From: Vibrio panuliri
GTDB taxonomy: Bacteria; Pseudomonadota; Gammaproteobacteria; Enterobacterales; Vibrionaceae
Reading direction: 5' to 3'
Assembly (NCBI RefSeq): GCF_009938205.1
Contig: NZ_AP019654.1
Location: 2,818,540-2,882,539 of the forward strand
Length of the DNA stretch: 64,000 nt
The notes beneath the pieces are model-generated. The model saw only the letters and a program-made list of their open reading frames with translations, was not told the DNA's origin and did not search any database. The position numbers and the translations under genes were made by a program. How positions within the stretch are numbered: position 1 is the first letter of the stretch; the number at the start of each line of letters is the position of its first letter. Shown here piece by piece: positions 46,617-57,779 of the stretch.

Positions 46617-48572
46617 ATGATATCACCAGACACTAAGATCAAGATACAAAATTTTGGTCGCTTCCTATCCAATATGGTTATGCCCAATATCGGCGCGTTT
46701 ATCGCGTGGGGCTTTATTACTGCACTTTTTATTCCGACCGGATGGCTACCTAACGAAACACTCGCTTCGATGGTCGGCCCTATGATTACCTACCTACTGC
46801 CTCTCCTAATTGGTTACACGGGCGGTAAATTAGTCGGTGGCGATCGCGGCGCTGTAGTAGGTGCCATTACGACGATGGGTGTCATTGTCGGCACAGATAT
46901 CCCAATGTTTATGGGCGCGATGATGGTCGGTCCAATGGGCGGCTGGGCTATTAAGAAGTTCGATAACTATATTGATGGCAAGGTTAAAAGTGGTTTTGAG
47001 ATGTTGGTTAACAACTTCTCTGCCGGCATTATCGGTATGCTGTGTGCCATTCTAGCCTTTTTCTTGATTGGTCCTTTTGTCAAAGTGCTTTCTGGTACAC
47101 TTGCAGCTGGCGTTAATTTCCTTGTCTCTGCTCACCTACTTCCTTTGACCTCTATTTTTGTTGAGCCAGCGAAAATTCTGTTCCTCAACAACGCCATCAA
47201 CCATGGTATTTTCTCACCATTAGGTATCCAACAGGCTTCAGAAACAGGCCAATCAATCTTCTTCTTGATTGAAGCGAACCCAGGTCCTGGTCTTGGTATT
47301 TTGCTCGCCTACATGGTATTTGGCAAAGGTACGGCTCGCCAAACTGCCGGTGGTGCATCCATCATCCACTTCTTCGGTGGTATCCATGAAATCTACTTCC
47401 CGTACATTCTGATGAACCCTCGTCTAATTCTTGCTGCGATTGCAGGCGGTATGACAGGCGTGTTCGTGCTGACTATGTTCAATGCTGGTATCGTTTCTCC
47501 AGCTTCTCCGGGCTCAATCTTCGCGATTTTATTGATGACACAAAAAGCGTCGATTGTTGGCGTGTTGGCATCAATCTTCTCAGCAACAGCAGTCTCATTT
47601 GCTGTCGCAGCACTGCTAATGAAAACCCAATCAACGACAGAAGAAGATGGTGACAAAGCCGCATTAGACAAAGCAACAAGCCAAATGCGTGAGATGAAAT
47701 CAGGCGATAAAGCGCAAGGCGATGTCGTCAGTGCAAAAAGCAAAAATAATATCGATATGGCAACAGTCCAAAGCATCATAGTGGCCTGTGATGCCGGCAT
47801 GGGGTCTAGCGCGATGGGCGCAAGCATGCTGCGTAAGAAGGTTCAGGATGCTGGTTTAAACATCCATGTAACCAACCTAGCTATTAACAATTTGCCTGAG
47901 AGTGTCGATATCGTGATTACCCATAAAGACTTAACTGATCGTGCTCGCAAGCACGCACCGAATTCAACGCATATTTCACTCACCAACTTCCTAGATAGTG
48001 AAATGTACAACCAACTTGTGACTAAGCTACTCGCCGCACAAAAGCAAACTGCAGCAAACGATGACCAAATGATTAAAGTATCGGTACTGGCTGCCAACGA
48101 CGATAGCTTTGAGCCACAGCAACCTTCAGTATTCCAGATTCAAGCAGAAAACATTCATCTTGGTTTGCAAGCAACAAGCAAACAAGAAGCGATTGAATTT
48201 GCAGGAAATAAACTCGTAGAACTGGGCTATGCAGAACCAGAGTACGTTGCGGCAATGTTTGAACGTGAAAAACTTGTCCCTACCTATCTTGGTGAGTCTA
48301 TTGCAGTGCCACACGGAACTATCGAAGCAAAAGACAAAGTTAAGAAAACCGGCATTGTTATTTGCCAATACCCATCCGGTGTCCAGTTCACCGATGATAA
48401 AGAAGACGTTGCGAAGCTAGTGATTGGTATCGCAGCTAAAAATGACGAGCATATTCAAGTCATTACCACAATAACTAACGCACTCGATGAGCCTGATGCC
48501 ATCGATACGCTGACCAGTACAACAGATGTCAATCAGATTCTCGACATTCTGTCCGGCACCAAAGCCGCTTAA
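46617..48572 (+). CDS. mtlA: Mannitol-specific PTS EIICBA component
   Basis: MtlA imports and phosphorylates mannitol to mannitol 1-phosphate. The 651-residue protein has the EIIC membrane domain (about 1-340, VMPNIGAFIAWGFITALFIP, GGIHEIYFPY), EIIB with the phosphocysteine in IIVACDAGMGSSAMGAS (near residue 392), and EIIA with the phosphohistidine in ESIAVPHGTIE (near residue 565). First gene of mtlADR. Confidence 0.98.
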   Translation: MISPDTKIKIQNFGRFLSNMVMPNIGAFIAWGFITALFIPTGWLPNETLASMVGPMITYLLPLLIGYTGGKLVGGDRGAVVGAITTMGVIVGTDIPMFMGAMMVGPMGGWAIKKFDNYIDGKVKSGFEMLVNNFSAGIIGMLCAILAFFLIGPFVKVLSGTLAAGVNFLVSAHLLPLTSIFVEPAKILFLNNAINHGIFSPLGIQQASETGQSIFFLIEANPGPGLGILLAYMVFGKGTARQTAGGASIIHFFGGIHEIYFPYILMNPRLILAAIAGGMTGVFVLTMFNAGIVSPASPGSIFAILLMTQKASIVGVLASIFSATAVSFAVAALLMKTQSTTEEDGDKAALDKATSQMREMKSGDKAQGDVVSAKSKNNIDMATVQSIIVACDAGMGSSAMGASMLRKKVQDAGLNIHVTNLAINNLPESVDIVITHKDLTDRARKHAPNSTHISLTNFLDSEMYNQLVTKLLAAQKQTAANDDQMIKVSVLAANDDSFEPQQPSVFQIQAENIHLGLQATSKQEAIEFAGNKLVELGYAEPEYVAAMFEREKLVPTYLGESIAVPHGTIEAKDKVKKTGIVICQYPSGVQFTDDKEDVAKLVIGIAAKNDEHIQVITTITNALDEPDAIDTLTSTTDVNQILDILSGTKAA

Positions 48573-48600
48573 TCAGCAATAAACACGCTCCTGAGCGTCC

Positions 48601-48639
48601 TTGAGGTCGACTATCACCCCCTATGTGGTTGACCTCAAC
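48601..48639 (+). other. Intercistronic hairpin between mtlA and mtlD
   Basis: TTGAGGTCGAC pairs with GTTGACCTCAA (one G-U) around a 16-nt loop, with no T tract. It may adjust mRNA stability or relative expression of mtlA and mtlD rather than terminate. Confidence 0.5.
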
Positions 48640-48677
48640 CTAAAACCGTCGTTAGTAAATTATGAGTAGGTAAGATT

Positions 48678-49826
48678 ATGAAAAATGCAGTTCATTTTGG
48701 TGCAGGTAATATTGGTCGTGGCTTTATTGGCAAACTACTTGCTGATGCAGATGTCGCAGTGACATTCGCAGACGTCAACGAACCTTTGGTTGATCAAATC
48801 AGCCACAAGCAAGAATACAAAGTTAAAGTGGTTGGATCACAGTGCACCGTTGATACGGTGACCCATGTCACCGCAGTAAACTCCGCCAGCAATGATGTTA
48901 TCGAACAGATTGTAAAGACCGATTTGGTGACCACCGCTGTTGGCCCGAACGTGCTGGATATTATCGCTAAAACCATCGCTAAAGGGATTGAGAAACGCCT
49001 CGAAGCGGGTAATGAACAACCACTGAACATTATCGCATGTGAGAACATGGTACGCGGCACTACCCATCTTAAAGGCGAAGTGTACCAGTACCTTGATCCA
49101 CAACTTCATGCCAAAGTGGATGAACTGATTGGTTTTGTAGATTCTGCCGTTGACCGTATTGTGCCACCAGCAGAAGCGGCAAACGATGATCCGCTTGAAG
49201 TCACCGTCGAAAGCTTTAGTGAATGGATCGTTGATGAGCAGCAATTTAAAGGCGAAGTGCCTCAAATCAGCGGCATGGAAAAGACCGACAATTTAATGGC
49301 TTTTGTTGAACGTAAACTCTTTACGCTCAATACCGGTCATTGCATTACGGCATACTTGGGCAACTTAAAAGGCCATCGCACGATTCGTGAAGCCATCGAA
49401 GATGCTGAAATTCGAGCCGATGTAAAACAAGCCATGTGTGAGAGTGGTGAGGTGCTCATTCGTCGTTACGGGTTTGATCGCGCATTGCACGCCGCCTACA
49501 TCGAGAAAATTTTGGGTCGTTTCGCCAATCCTTATCTGATTGATGAAGTTGACCGCGTAGGTCGTCAACCTATCCGTAAATTAGGTGCAAATGATAGATT
49601 AATTAAGCCGTTACTAGGTACAATTGAGTATGGCATTGAAAATAAAACGCTTTTGAAAGGTATTGCCGCAGCACTGAAGTACACCAATGACAGTGACCCT
49701 CAAGCAATCGAACTTCAAACCTCTTTGCAAGAAAATGGTGTTAAGAAAACCCTTGCCTACTATACGGGGTTAAATGAAAACAGCGCGGAGCTGACTCAAA
49801 TCGAAGCGCTTTATCTACAACTCTAA
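48678..49826 (+). CDS. mtlD: Mannitol-1-phosphate 5-dehydrogenase
   Basis: MtlD oxidises mannitol 1-phosphate to fructose 6-phosphate with NAD+. The 382-residue protein begins [18 protein letters not shown] (Rossmann nucleotide loop) and has the polyol dehydrogenase K-x4-N-x2-H segment ([16 protein letters not shown]). Normal length; second gene of the mannitol operon. Confidence 0.98.
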   Translation: MKNAVHFGAGNIGRGFIGKLLADADVAVTFADVNEPLVDQISHKQEYKVKVVGSQCTVDTVTHVTAVNSASNDVIEQIVKTDLVTTAVGPNVLDIIAKTIAKGIEKRLEAGNEQPLNIIACENMVRGTTHLKGEVYQYLDPQLHAKVDELIGFVDSAVDRIVPPAEAANDDPLEVTVESFSEWIVDEQQFKGEVPQISGMEKTDNLMAFVERKLFTLNTGHCITAYLGNLKGHRTIREAIEDAEIRADVKQAMCESGEVLIRRYGFDRALHAAYIEKILGRFANPYLIDEVDRVGRQPIRKLGANDRLIKPLLGTIEYGIENKTLLKGIAAALKYTNDSDPQAIELQTSLQENGVKKTLAYYTGLNENSAELTQIEALYLQL

Positions 49827-49833
49827 CAACATC

Positions 49834-49865
49834 AGGGGAGCACTGCTCCCCTATTAATTTTTTTA
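49834..49865 (+). terminator. Terminator-like hairpin after mtlD
   Basis: AGGGGAGCA/TGCTCCCCT is a perfect 9-bp stem around a single C centre, followed by ATTAATTTTTTT. Probably partial termination before mtlR, which begins 10 nt later. Confidence 0.65.
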
Positions 49866-49874
49866 GATCAGTTT

Positions 49875-50405
49875 ATGGCAGATAAAATCAACGAAACCGA
49901 GATCATTGAACGATTGAATAGCGCGACGTCGGTTCGCGGATTCTTTGTCGCCGCCGTTGATGTGTTTAACGACTCAATTGACGCACTTGTGCAACGAATT
50001 TTCCGCAAAGATAACTTCGCAGTGCAGTCGGTAGTGGGTCCACTATTGCAGGACTCAGGACCACTCGGTGATCTTTCCGTACGTTTAAAGCTCCTTTACG
50101 GACTCGGTGTACTCCCTGACGACGTCTACCACGATATCGACAGTATTATCAAACTCAAGAACAAGTTGAATAGCGAGGACTCTGACTTTGAGTTTACTGA
50201 GCCCAAAATACTCGACGCGATAAAACAGCTCCATCTGGTAAAAAAAATGAGCATGGTGCAGTTAGAAGTTCGTGAGCCCGACGACGACATTGACCTTGAG
50301 TTTTATCAGCTTCAACTTCAGCGACAGCAACAGGTAATCAAATCAGGGCTGTCATTGGCCATCGTGAGCATTTGCAATGAACTCGATAAAGAGAGTCCAT
50401 TCTAA
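49875..50405 (+). CDS. mtlR: Mannitol operon repressor MtlR
   Basis: 176-residue MtlR/FumE-family protein with the conserved ATSVRGFFVAAVDVFNDSID, VQSVVGPLLQDSGPLGDLSVRLKLLYGLG (in the whole protein) and DDVYHDIDSIIKLKNKLN. It represses mtlA in Vibrio and E. coli. It has no classical DNA-binding domain. Third gene of mtlADR. Confidence 0.93.
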   Translation: MADKINETEIIERLNSATSVRGFFVAAVDVFNDSIDALVQRIFRKDNFAVQSVVGPLLQDSGPLGDLSVRLKLLYGLGVLPDDVYHDIDSIIKLKNKLNSEDSDFEFTEPKILDAIKQLHLVKKMSMVQLEVREPDDDIDLEFYQLQLQRQQQVIKSGLSLAIVSICNELDKESPF

Positions 50406-50443
50406 TCTCACGATGTTAGCGCGCTCAGTTAGGGAGTGATTTG

Positions 50444-51082
50444 ATGTTAAAAGCTGTACTGTTTGATATGGACGGATTAATTTTTGATACCGAACGTGTC
50501 TATAAGCAAAGTTGGCAATATGCTGCACAACAGCAAAACCTGCATCTTAGTGATGAGTTCTATCAGCAGTTTATCGGTGTTCAAGACGCGGATTGCGAAA
50601 GAAAGTTACTCGAATATTTTGCCGACGATATTGATATGCCACGTTATGTCCAACAACGCGATCAGCATTTCCATCGTCAACGAAATCAAGGGATAGCCCT
50701 AAAAACAGGCTTTTCTGAACTCTTCAACCACATTAAACAGCGCGGTCTTATGACGGCCATTGTCACCTCCTCTCAGCGAAAAGAAGTCGAGTTCAACTTT
50801 GCCTCAACCGCTTATTTGGCGCAGTTTGACATCATTATTACCGCAGAAGATGTGCCAAGGGGCAAACCTCACCCTGATTGCTACCTGCTTGCCTGTCAAC
50901 GCCTCAATATTCCACCCAATCAAAGCCTAGTATTAGAAGATTCCAACCAAGGAATTCGCGCTGCTTTGGCCGCAGGTTGCCAAGCGGTAATGATCCCTGA
51001 TTTGGCACCGCTTGAAGCAGACTTAGTCAACCAGATTGAGGTCTATGATTGCCTTAAGCAGGTGATTTCACGACTTGATTAG
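50444..51082 (+). CDS. HAD-superfamily phosphatase (beta-phosphoglucomutase/sugar-phosphatase-like)
   Basis: 212 residues. Motif I FDMDGLIFDTE (nucleophile Asp), motif II TSSQRKEVE, motif III Lys in PRGKPHPDCY, and motif IV VLEDSNQGIRAAL place it in subfamily IA with a helical cap, the group of sugar phosphatases and beta-phosphoglucomutases. It follows mtlR at 38 nt and may remove phosphate from hexitol or sugar phosphates, but the substrate is inferred. The ATG at 50444 is chosen over the TTG just before it. Confidence 0.88.
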   Translation: MLKAVLFDMDGLIFDTERVYKQSWQYAAQQQNLHLSDEFYQQFIGVQDADCERKLLEYFADDIDMPRYVQQRDQHFHRQRNQGIALKTGFSELFNHIKQRGLMTAIVTSSQRKEVEFNFASTAYLAQFDIIITAEDVPRGKPHPDCYLLACQRLNIPPNQSLVLEDSNQGIRAALAAGCQAVMIPDLAPLEADLVNQIEVYDCLKQVISRLD

Positions 51083-51084
51083 AT

Positions 51085-51115
51085 AAAAAAATGGGCCTCT
51101 TGAGTGAGACCCATT
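51085..51115 (-). terminator. Terminator between the HAD gene and the porin gene
   Basis: AATGGGCCTC and GAGACCCATT form a stem (one mismatch) with a T tract on the minus strand and A/T-rich flanks. It lies between two convergent genes and could act in both directions. Confidence 0.75.
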
Positions 51116-51130
51116 GAACATTGAGTTCGC

Positions 51131-52264
51131 TTAGAAAGCGTAGATTACTGTGATACCAGAAATGGTATCATCGCGCTTGCCAGTTACTCCTAAATCTTCT
51201 TCTTCAACTCCGCGTACTTCACCAGAAATAATAAAGTTAGGTGCAGCGTGGTAGCTTAGACCCATAGAGTAAATACTACGCTCACCTTTTGTTGCCGCAG
51301 TATCACCATCAAAGTCTACATTAGATAGGTAAATGTATGGGCGCAGACCAATGCTAAAGTAGTACTCTGCATAGATATCCATCGCCTGAGCATCAGCATA
51401 GTTATTTTTCTTTAGAGGGTTACCAAAACCATAAGCTAGGTAATCAGTCTCATGCGCCTTGGTACCATCAGTATAAGCAGCCGCTACTTTGAAAGCCTCA
51501 TATGAGTATTTTACCGCAAGCGTGGTGATCTTTTGCTCGTCACTTGGGTCCAGATTCATCGTAGGAGAACCATCGACAGTTTCAACTTTATTGACTAAGT
51601 GCGTAGCACCAATGCTTAGGCCAAAATCAAAGTCATAGCTGGCAGCAAACGCGTAGTTTGACTCACGAGCTACGTTTGAGCTACCAGGCGAAGTCAAATT
51701 ACCAGGTGAGTTTTCTTCAAAACCATATTGCGCAGAAAGATTTAAGTTAGCGAAGCTATTGCGGTAAGTCACTAGGTCATCACCACGTGCGGTGCCCATA
51801 AAACCGCCGTCTTTAGTATCACTAAAGATAGGAGTTGCATCTGGATCGAAAACAATAAGGTTATCCATATAGCCAGCAACATCATGGTAAGCCGAGTACT
51901 GTTTACCAAAGCGCAAGCTACCAAAATCTTCGTGGTGTACTGAGAAGTAACCTAGACGAGTACGGAACTGATCACCAGAGCTAGATACACCTTCTGTCGG
52001 TGCGCTGGTTAAGTTATCCCACTCTAACTTCACATCTCCAGACCAACCATTGCCGAACTGATGTTCAACACCAAAACCTAGTGTACTACGGCTAGTATTA
52101 AAATCATGATCGTCGAAGAACTGAACTGGTTGCCAGTAGTCCATTAAGAATGCACCAGAGATATCGACTTTGGTTGTATCATTTTTATATACGGTTACAG
52201 CAAACGCTTGGCTAGACAGCGCTAAGCTGGTCAGAAGTACAATCTTCTTTTTGTTAAATTTCAT
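51131..52264 (-). CDS. Outer-membrane porin
   Basis: 377 residues with a signal peptide (MKFNKKKIVLLTSLALSSQA, cleavage near AFA-VTV) and a 16-strand porin pattern with alternating hydrophobic residues, WSGDVKLEWDNL and FGSLRFGKQYSAYHDVAGYM. It ends in an aromatic residue (VIYAF) as needed for BAM assembly. It is a general Gram-negative porin of the OmpC/OmpU-like superfamily; I cannot name the specific porin. It is monocistronic with a long AT-rich upstream region. The ATG at 52264 is chosen over 52276 because it begins the signal peptide. Confidence 0.9.
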   Translation of the reverse strand: MKFNKKKIVLLTSLALSSQAFAVTVYKNDTTKVDISGAFLMDYWQPVQFFDDHDFNTSRSTLGFGVEHQFGNGWSGDVKLEWDNLTSAPTEGVSSSGDQFRTRLGYFSVHHEDFGSLRFGKQYSAYHDVAGYMDNLIVFDPDATPIFSDTKDGGFMGTARGDDLVTYRNSFANLNLSAQYGFEENSPGNLTSPGSSNVARESNYAFAASYDFDFGLSIGATHLVNKVETVDGSPTMNLDPSDEQKITTLAVKYSYEAFKVAAAYTDGTKAHETDYLAYGFGNPLKKNNYADAQAMDIYAEYYFSIGLRPYIYLSNVDFDGDTAATKGERSIYSMGLSYHAAPNFIISGEVRGVEEEDLGVTGKRDDTISGITVIYAF

Positions 52265-53018
52265 TTCACGCTCCAAACTTGGATATTATTTTTATTCTAC
52301 CCATCGGCAGAGTTATATTTACAGGCAGTAGTTATCGAATCAAAACAAAATCAATTAATCATTTGTAAGTGAAAGAAATTTATAAACTCCAACTAAAATT
52401 TCCACCACAAAAGAAAATTTACGTTTAAATTTATATTTAATAAAATTGGCTTAGTGTGACTTTTCTTAAGTAAAAGAATACTTAGAACAGAGAGTTAGAT
52501 TTGCTGGCAAGAAGGCAGGATAGAGAGTTTAAAGTCCAGTGTGTACCAGGCTCTAAATATAGAGTTCCGCCTATACTTGGTTTTAAAAACAGTTTTCATA
52601 TCACTTCTCATGACTTGATTTATTTCCATTCGACCGTTCAATAATCAAACAAAAAACTTATTAATCGAATAGAATTAACAGTTAAGTGTGATCATTCTCT
52701 TCCACCCTAAAATAAAAACATCATAATTATCACAAAAATAAATAGCCCGATATTCAACCAGACACAGTGACTTTTTTTGTTGTTTTGATAAACAGTTATT
52801 TTTAAATTAGACAATAAAATATTTCCGAAATTAAAATAATTAAATTTTAATAATTAATTAACTTCTATAATTTACACATATGCTTTACTGGCATAACTCC
52901 TATTCAATGATATAGATTGGAAATCACACCATTCCCTCTAAAACAGAGTCATTAGACGGGTGTGTAAGGTGGCAATAAAAATAAGCGAGCAGAGAAGAAT
53001 CAAAGGCTGAGCGGCAAT
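52265..53018. other. AT-rich intergenic region upstream of the porin gene
   Basis: About 750 nt without a credible ORF. It is strongly AT-rich, particularly 52650-52870, and presumably holds the porin promoter and regulator sites. I see no clear operator, repeat or RNA gene. Confidence 0.4.
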
Positions 53019-53054
53019 AAAAAAGCCTCCGAGATGTATCATCTTCGGAGGCCT
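53019..53054 (-). terminator. Intrinsic terminator of glmS
   Basis: Minus-strand GCCTCCGAAGATGAT/ATCTCGGAGGC stem followed by six Ts, 25 nt after the glmS stop. Confidence 0.85.
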
Positions 53055-53079
53055 AAAACTAAATTAACTTAGAAAATTA

Positions 53080-54912
53080 TTATTCTACCGTTACCGCTTT
53101 CGCGAGATTTCGGGGCTGATCCACATCCGTCCCTTTAATCAATGCGACATAGTAAGAGAGTAACTGCATTGGAATCGTGTAGTAGATTGGCGCGGTGATC
53201 TCACTCACATGTGGCATGGTGATGATCTTCATCGTCTCGTCCGCTTCAAAGCCTGCATTTGCATCAGCAAATACATACAGTAAACCACCACGAGCACGAA
53301 CTTCTTCAATATTTGATTTCAGTTTTTCAAGCAGTTCGTTACTCGGGGCCACCACCACCACCGGCATATCGGCATCAATAAGCGCAAGAGGCCCATGCTT
53401 CAGTTCGCCTGCTGCGTAAGCTTCCGCATGAATATAGGAAATCTCTTTGAGCTTTAAAGACGCTTCCATCGCGATTGGATAGTACTCGCCACGTCCTAAG
53501 AAAAGCGTATGGTGCTTGTCGGCAAAGTCTTCTGCGAGCAACTCAATCTCTTTCTCAAAAGAAAGCGCTTGGTTGATTTGATTTGGCAACGCATGCAATG
53601 CTTGGACAATCTCTTTCTCACGAACTTTATCGATTCGACCTTGCTGTTTACCTAAAGCGGTAACAAGCATTAGTAGGGCAGATAACTGGGTTGTAAAGGC
53701 TTTGGTTGATGCCACGCCAATCTCTACCCCTGCGCGCGTCATAAAGGCAAAATCAGATTCACGCACTAAAGACGAACCAGCAACGTTACAAATTGTCATC
53801 GCTGCCATATAGCCTTTTTCTTTTGCTAAACGCAGGGCTGCTAATGTATCCGCCGTCTCACCAGATTGAGACAAGGTGATCAATAGACTATTTGGGCGCG
53901 TCACAAACTTGCGGTAACGAAACTCTGAGGCAATTTCCACATCACAACTTACACCTGCAATATCTTCAAACCAGTAACGGGCAACCATACCCGCGTTGTA
54001 TGAGGTACCACAGGCAACAATCTGTACGTGCTCAACTTTATTAAGGATTTCTGCAGCTTTAACACCAATCGCATCCGTCACCACAGCATCGGCGGTAATA
54101 CGCCCTTCCATTGTGTTAATTAACGCCGTAGGTTGTTCGTAGATCTCTTTCTGCATAAAGTGGCGATACTTACCTTTATCACCCGCATCATGCTCCGCAT
54201 TGGATTCGCTAATTTCGCGCTCAACTGGCTCGCCATTTTCAGCAAAAACACTGACTTCACGACGAGTGATCTCGGCAACGTCTCCCTCTTCAAGGTACAT
54301 AAAGCGACGCGTCACATTCAACAGCGCCAATTGATCAGAGGCTAAGAAGTTCTCACCGACACCAAAACCGATCACAATTGGGCTACCAGAGCGCGCAACC
54401 ACAAGACGAGATGGATCTTTACGATCCATCACCACTGTTCCGTATGCTCCATCAAGCTGCTTAACGGTTTTTTGTAATGCTTCCAGCAATGATTCAGAGG
54501 TACGCAGTTCCCACTCCATTAGATGCGCAATAACTTCAGTGTCTGTCTGAGATTCAAATACATAACCACGCTCACGAAGCAGCGCACGCAACTCTTCATG
54601 GTTTTCGATGATGCCGTTGTGAACCACCGTAATATCACCAGAAATATGCGGGTGAGCATTGATTTCAGAAGGCTCACCATGTGTTGCCCAACGCGTATGT
54701 GCGATACCGGTGCCTCCTTTAACTTCGGCACTCTCAACTGCGTCAGCCAGTTCTTTCACTTTGCCTAAACGGCGCAGACGAGTCAGGTTTAGTTCCGCAT
54801 CAACGACAGCGACACCCGCTGAGTCGTAACCTCGATATTCTAAACGTTTTAATCCTTCGACTAGAATTTCTGCTACATCACGTTGCGCTACGGCACCTAC
54901 GATTCCGCACAT
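53080..54912 (-). CDS. glmS: Glutamine-fructose-6-phosphate aminotransferase (isomerising)
   Basis: GlmS makes glucosamine 6-phosphate, the first step toward UDP-GlcNAc. The 610-residue protein has the N-terminal nucleophile Cys2 ([13 protein letters not shown]), the glutaminase domain ([22 protein letters not shown]), two SIS isomerase domains ([44 protein letters not shown] loop [13 protein letters not shown]) and the C-terminal [12 protein letters not shown] DeoR-family regulator gene lies just upstream on the same strand. Confidence 0.98.
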   Translation of the reverse strand: MCGIVGAVAQRDVAEILVEGLKRLEYRGYDSAGVAVVDAELNLTRLRRLGKVKELADAVESAEVKGGTGIAHTRWATHGEPSEINAHPHISGDITVVHNGIIENHEELRALLRERGYVFESQTDTEVIAHLMEWELRTSESLLEALQKTVKQLDGAYGTVVMDRKDPSRLVVARSGSPIVIGFGVGENFLASDQLALLNVTRRFMYLEEGDVAEITRREVSVFAENGEPVEREISESNAEHDAGDKGKYRHFMQKEIYEQPTALINTMEGRITADAVVTDAIGVKAAEILNKVEHVQIVACGTSYNAGMVARYWFEDIAGVSCDVEIASEFRYRKFVTRPNSLLITLSQSGETADTLAALRLAKEKGYMAAMTICNVAGSSLVRESDFAFMTRAGVEIGVASTKAFTTQLSALLMLVTALGKQQGRIDKVREKEIVQALHALPNQINQALSFEKEIELLAEDFADKHHTLFLGRGEYYPIAMEASLKLKEISYIHAEAYAAGELKHGPLALIDADMPVVVVAPSNELLEKLKSNIEEVRARGGLLYVFADANAGFEADETMKIITMPHVSEITAPIYYTIPMQLLSYYVALIKGTDVDQPRNLAKAVTVE

Positions 54913-54974
54913 AAAGTTTCTCCAATTTAATCTCTATCCATAGGGCAGCAAGCAAAGGGCCCTAAATTTCTTAA

Positions 54975-55736
54975 CTACGCAAGAATGACTCTCACGCCAT
55001 GTGATTCAATTTGTTGCTGATATTCAATTGCCAAATCTTGGTTGGTAATCAAGACATCAATCGCATCCCAACTTAATTCTAAGTTCGGGATTTTTCGCCC
55101 GATCTTTTCTGACTCCACCATTACGATGACTTCGCGCGACACTTCAGCCATAACCTTGCTCAAGCCAACCAGTTCATTGAAGGTCGTGGTACCTCGATCA
55201 AGGTCCACACCATCGGCCCCGATGAATAACTGGTCAAAGTCGTAAGATCGCAAGACTGTTTCAGCGACTTGACCTTGAAATGATTCCGAATGCGCATCCC
55301 AAGTTCCGCCAGTCATTAATAGGTGAGGTTCACTCTCAAGCTCATTGAGAGCGTTGGCAACGTGTAGGGAATTTGTCATTACCACCAAGCCACGTTTGCC
55401 ATTTAATTGTTGGATCAGTGCCGCTGTGGTACTACCGCTGTCGATCACGATACGGTTGTGATCACGAATCAAGTTCGCCGCAGCCATTGACAACTCAACC
55501 TTTCGAATCGAAACCTTTCCATCCAACTCTTCACTAACCACTTCCGAAGGTAACGCGATCGCACCACCGTATCGGCGCAATAATTGACCGTTTTTCTCCA
55601 GTGACGCCAAATCCTTTCTAATTGTGACTTCTGAGGTTTCAAACTTAGTAGAAAGTTCTTCTACACTCACTTCACCTTTACTGTTCACCAAAGAAGAAAT
55701 TGCGTGTCTGCGTAGTTGTGTGTTTCGTTTTGACAT
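54975..55736 (-). CDS. DeoR/GlpR-family transcriptional regulator
   Basis: 253 residues with the DeoR HTH (VSVEELSTKFETSEVTIRKDLASL), the following LLRRYGGAI, and the sugar-phosphate-binding isomerase-like domain (IVIDSGSTTAALIQQL, GADGVDLDRGTTTFNE). It is 62 nt upstream of glmS and co-directional, so it likely senses an amino-sugar or hexose phosphate and controls glmS. That target is inferred from position. Confidence 0.9.
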   Translation of the reverse strand: MSKRNTQLRRHAISSLVNSKGEVSVEELSTKFETSEVTIRKDLASLEKNGQLLRRYGGAIALPSEVVSEELDGKVSIRKVELSMAAANLIRDHNRIVIDSGSTTAALIQQLNGKRGLVVMTNSLHVANALNELESEPHLLMTGGTWDAHSESFQGQVAETVLRSYDFDQLFIGADGVDLDRGTTTFNELVGLSKVMAEVSREVIVMVESEKIGRKIPNLELSWDAIDVLITNQDLAIEYQQQIESHGVRVILA

Positions 55737-56197
55737 GTTTTAAAAAATACAAAGTTTCGATTCAAAACTAATTATAGTCACTTCGAAACTTATTCGTCCA
55801 TTTATTTCGATGCAAAAAATTAATATTTAGAGAGAAAACCTTGTCCTAAGACAATTCTTAAGCAGTGATATTGAATTGATTCGGTGGTAGAATTCGCAAC
55901 GGAAAAGAAAAAAAATTACAGAATTCAGCATTATTTTTGTAATCAAAGACAGTTAAAGTGGTCTAAATCACAAAATTAGCGGTCTTGATAGCGTCAAAAT
56001 GGTCATAAAATGACTAAATTAGACAAAAGACTTTCAAAACTGGAGCAAATCAAGAAGGCGTAGCTACACTGATAACTTGCAGGCACAAAATGCAGTTCTC
56101 AGCATTTGTTTCAGAGAGAAAGTGTTCGAGAGAAAGAACATTTTCACAAACCAAGTTTAAAAATCGTAATCATCTTATTTACCGGAGAGTATCTTCC
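55737..56197. promoter_or_regulatory. Divergent promoter region between the DeoR regulator and pykF
   Basis: 461 nt with no gene I would support. It is AT-rich; the long leader before pykF (from about 56080) can be read through in frame with pykF but lacks conservation signs. The ATG at 56198 has a GGAGAG ribosome binding site. Confidence 0.45.
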
Positions 56198-57610
56198 ATG
56201 AAAAAGACCAAAATCGTATGTACGATTGGCCCTAAAACTGAATCAGTAGAGAAGCTAACTGAACTTGTAAACGCAGGCATGAACGTAATGCGTCTAAACT
56301 TCTCTCACGGTGACTACGCAGAACACGGCACTCGTATCGATAACTTCCGTAAAGTAATGGAAGTTACTGGTAAGCAACTTGCTATCCTTCTAGATACTAA
56401 AGGTCCAGAAATCCGCACTATCAAACTAGAAGGCGGCAATGACGTTGATCTAGTTGCTGGTCAAGAATTCACTTTCACAACTGATACTTCTGTTGTAGGT
56501 AACAAAGAAACTGTAGCAGTAACTTACGCAGGTTTTGCACAAGACCTAGCCGCTGGTAACACTATCCTAGTTGATGACGGCCTAATTGAAATGGAAGTTA
56601 TCTCAACAACTGAAACTGAAGTTAAATGTAAAGTGCTTAACAACGGTGCTCTAGGTGAGAACAAAGGTGTAAACCTTCCTGGCGTTTCCGTTCAGCTTCC
56701 AGCTCTATCTGAAAAAGATAAGAACGACCTTAAGTTTGGTTGTGAGCAAGGCGTTGATTTCGTTGCTGCATCTTTCATCCGTAAAGCATCTGATGTTAAA
56801 GAAATCCGTGAAATCCTAACGGCTAACGGTGGCGAGCACATCCACATCATCTCTAAGATCGAAAACCAAGAAGGTGTTGATAACTTCGACGAGATCCTAG
56901 AACTTTCTGACGGTATCATGGTTGCTCGTGGTGACCTAGGTGTTGAAATCCCTGCTGAAGAAGTAATCTTCGCGCAGAAGATGATGATCGAAAAATGTAA
57001 CCGCGCACGCAAAGTAGTTATCACTGCAACGCAAATGCTAGATTCTATGATCAACAACCCACGTCCAACTCGTGCTGAAGCGGGTGACGTTGCGAACGCA
57101 ATCATGGATGGTACTGACGCAGTAATGCTTTCTGGTGAAACTGCTAAAGGTAAGTACCCAGTTGAAGCTGTTTCTATCATGGCTCAAATCGCAAACCGTA
57201 CAGACTCTGCACTAAAAGCTGAGCTAGGTTCTCGTCTAGACAGCCCACGTCTACGCATTACTGAAGCAGTATGTAAAGGCGCTGTAGACACTGCTGAAAA
57301 ACTAGCTGCACCACTTATCATCGTGGCAACTGAAGGCGGTAAGTCTGCTCGTTCAGTACGTAAGTACTTCCCAACTGCAAGCATCGTTGCTCTAACAACT
57401 AACGCGAAAACTGCAGCGCAACTAGTACTAACTAAAGGCGTTCGTCCAGTTCTTGTTGACTCTATCGACAGCACTGATGACTTCTACAAAAACGGTAAAG
57501 AGTACGCACTAACTTCTGGTTTCGGTAAGAAAGGCGATATCGTTGTTATGGTTTCTGGTGCTCTAGTCGCTTCAGGCACAACAAACACAGCTTCTGTACA
57601 CGTTTTATAA
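56198..57610 (+). CDS. pykF: Pyruvate kinase (type I, PykF)
   Basis: It converts phosphoenolpyruvate and ADP to pyruvate and ATP. The 470-residue protein has [44 protein letters not shown], the catalytic [16 protein letters not shown] and [12 protein letters not shown], and [18 protein letters not shown]. Start chosen at 56198 to match the family; the frame is open further upstream. Codon usage is strongly biased, as in highly expressed genes. Confidence 0.97.
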   Translation: MKKTKIVCTIGPKTESVEKLTELVNAGMNVMRLNFSHGDYAEHGTRIDNFRKVMEVTGKQLAILLDTKGPEIRTIKLEGGNDVDLVAGQEFTFTTDTSVVGNKETVAVTYAGFAQDLAAGNTILVDDGLIEMEVISTTETEVKCKVLNNGALGENKGVNLPGVSVQLPALSEKDKNDLKFGCEQGVDFVAASFIRKASDVKEIREILTANGGEHIHIISKIENQEGVDNFDEILELSDGIMVARGDLGVEIPAEEVIFAQKMMIEKCNRARKVVITATQMLDSMINNPRPTRAEAGDVANAIMDGTDAVMLSGETAKGKYPVEAVSIMAQIANRTDSALKAELGSRLDSPRLRITEAVCKGAVDTAEKLAAPLIIVATEGGKSARSVRKYFPTASIVALTTNAKTAAQLVLTKGVRPVLVDSIDSTDDFYKNGKEYALTSGFGKKGDIVVMVSGALVASGTTNTASVHVL

Positions 57611-57637
57611 TTTTAAAATACGTACCAGCGAATAAAC

Positions 57638-57664
57638 AAAAAGAGGGCTATGCCCTCTTTTTTT
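57638..57664 (+). terminator. Intrinsic terminator of pykF
   Basis: AAAGAGGGC/GCCCTCTTT stem with a 3-nt loop and T tract, 28 nt after the stop. Confidence 0.9.
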
Positions 57665-57779
57665 ATATACCCGCTTGCCTCGTTATTCAGTACGCTGTAT
57701 ATTCGCGCAAAAGTACTACGTACCGTTAAATCAGATTCAAGGTTGAAGCAGCTCTGATTGCTATAGCGAGGATTGTATA

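Noticed and set aside
54913..54974. glmS ribozyme upstream of glmS
   Set aside because: Only about 60 nt separate glmS from the regulator gene, no ribozyme core is visible, and the ribozyme is characteristic of Gram-positive bacteria.
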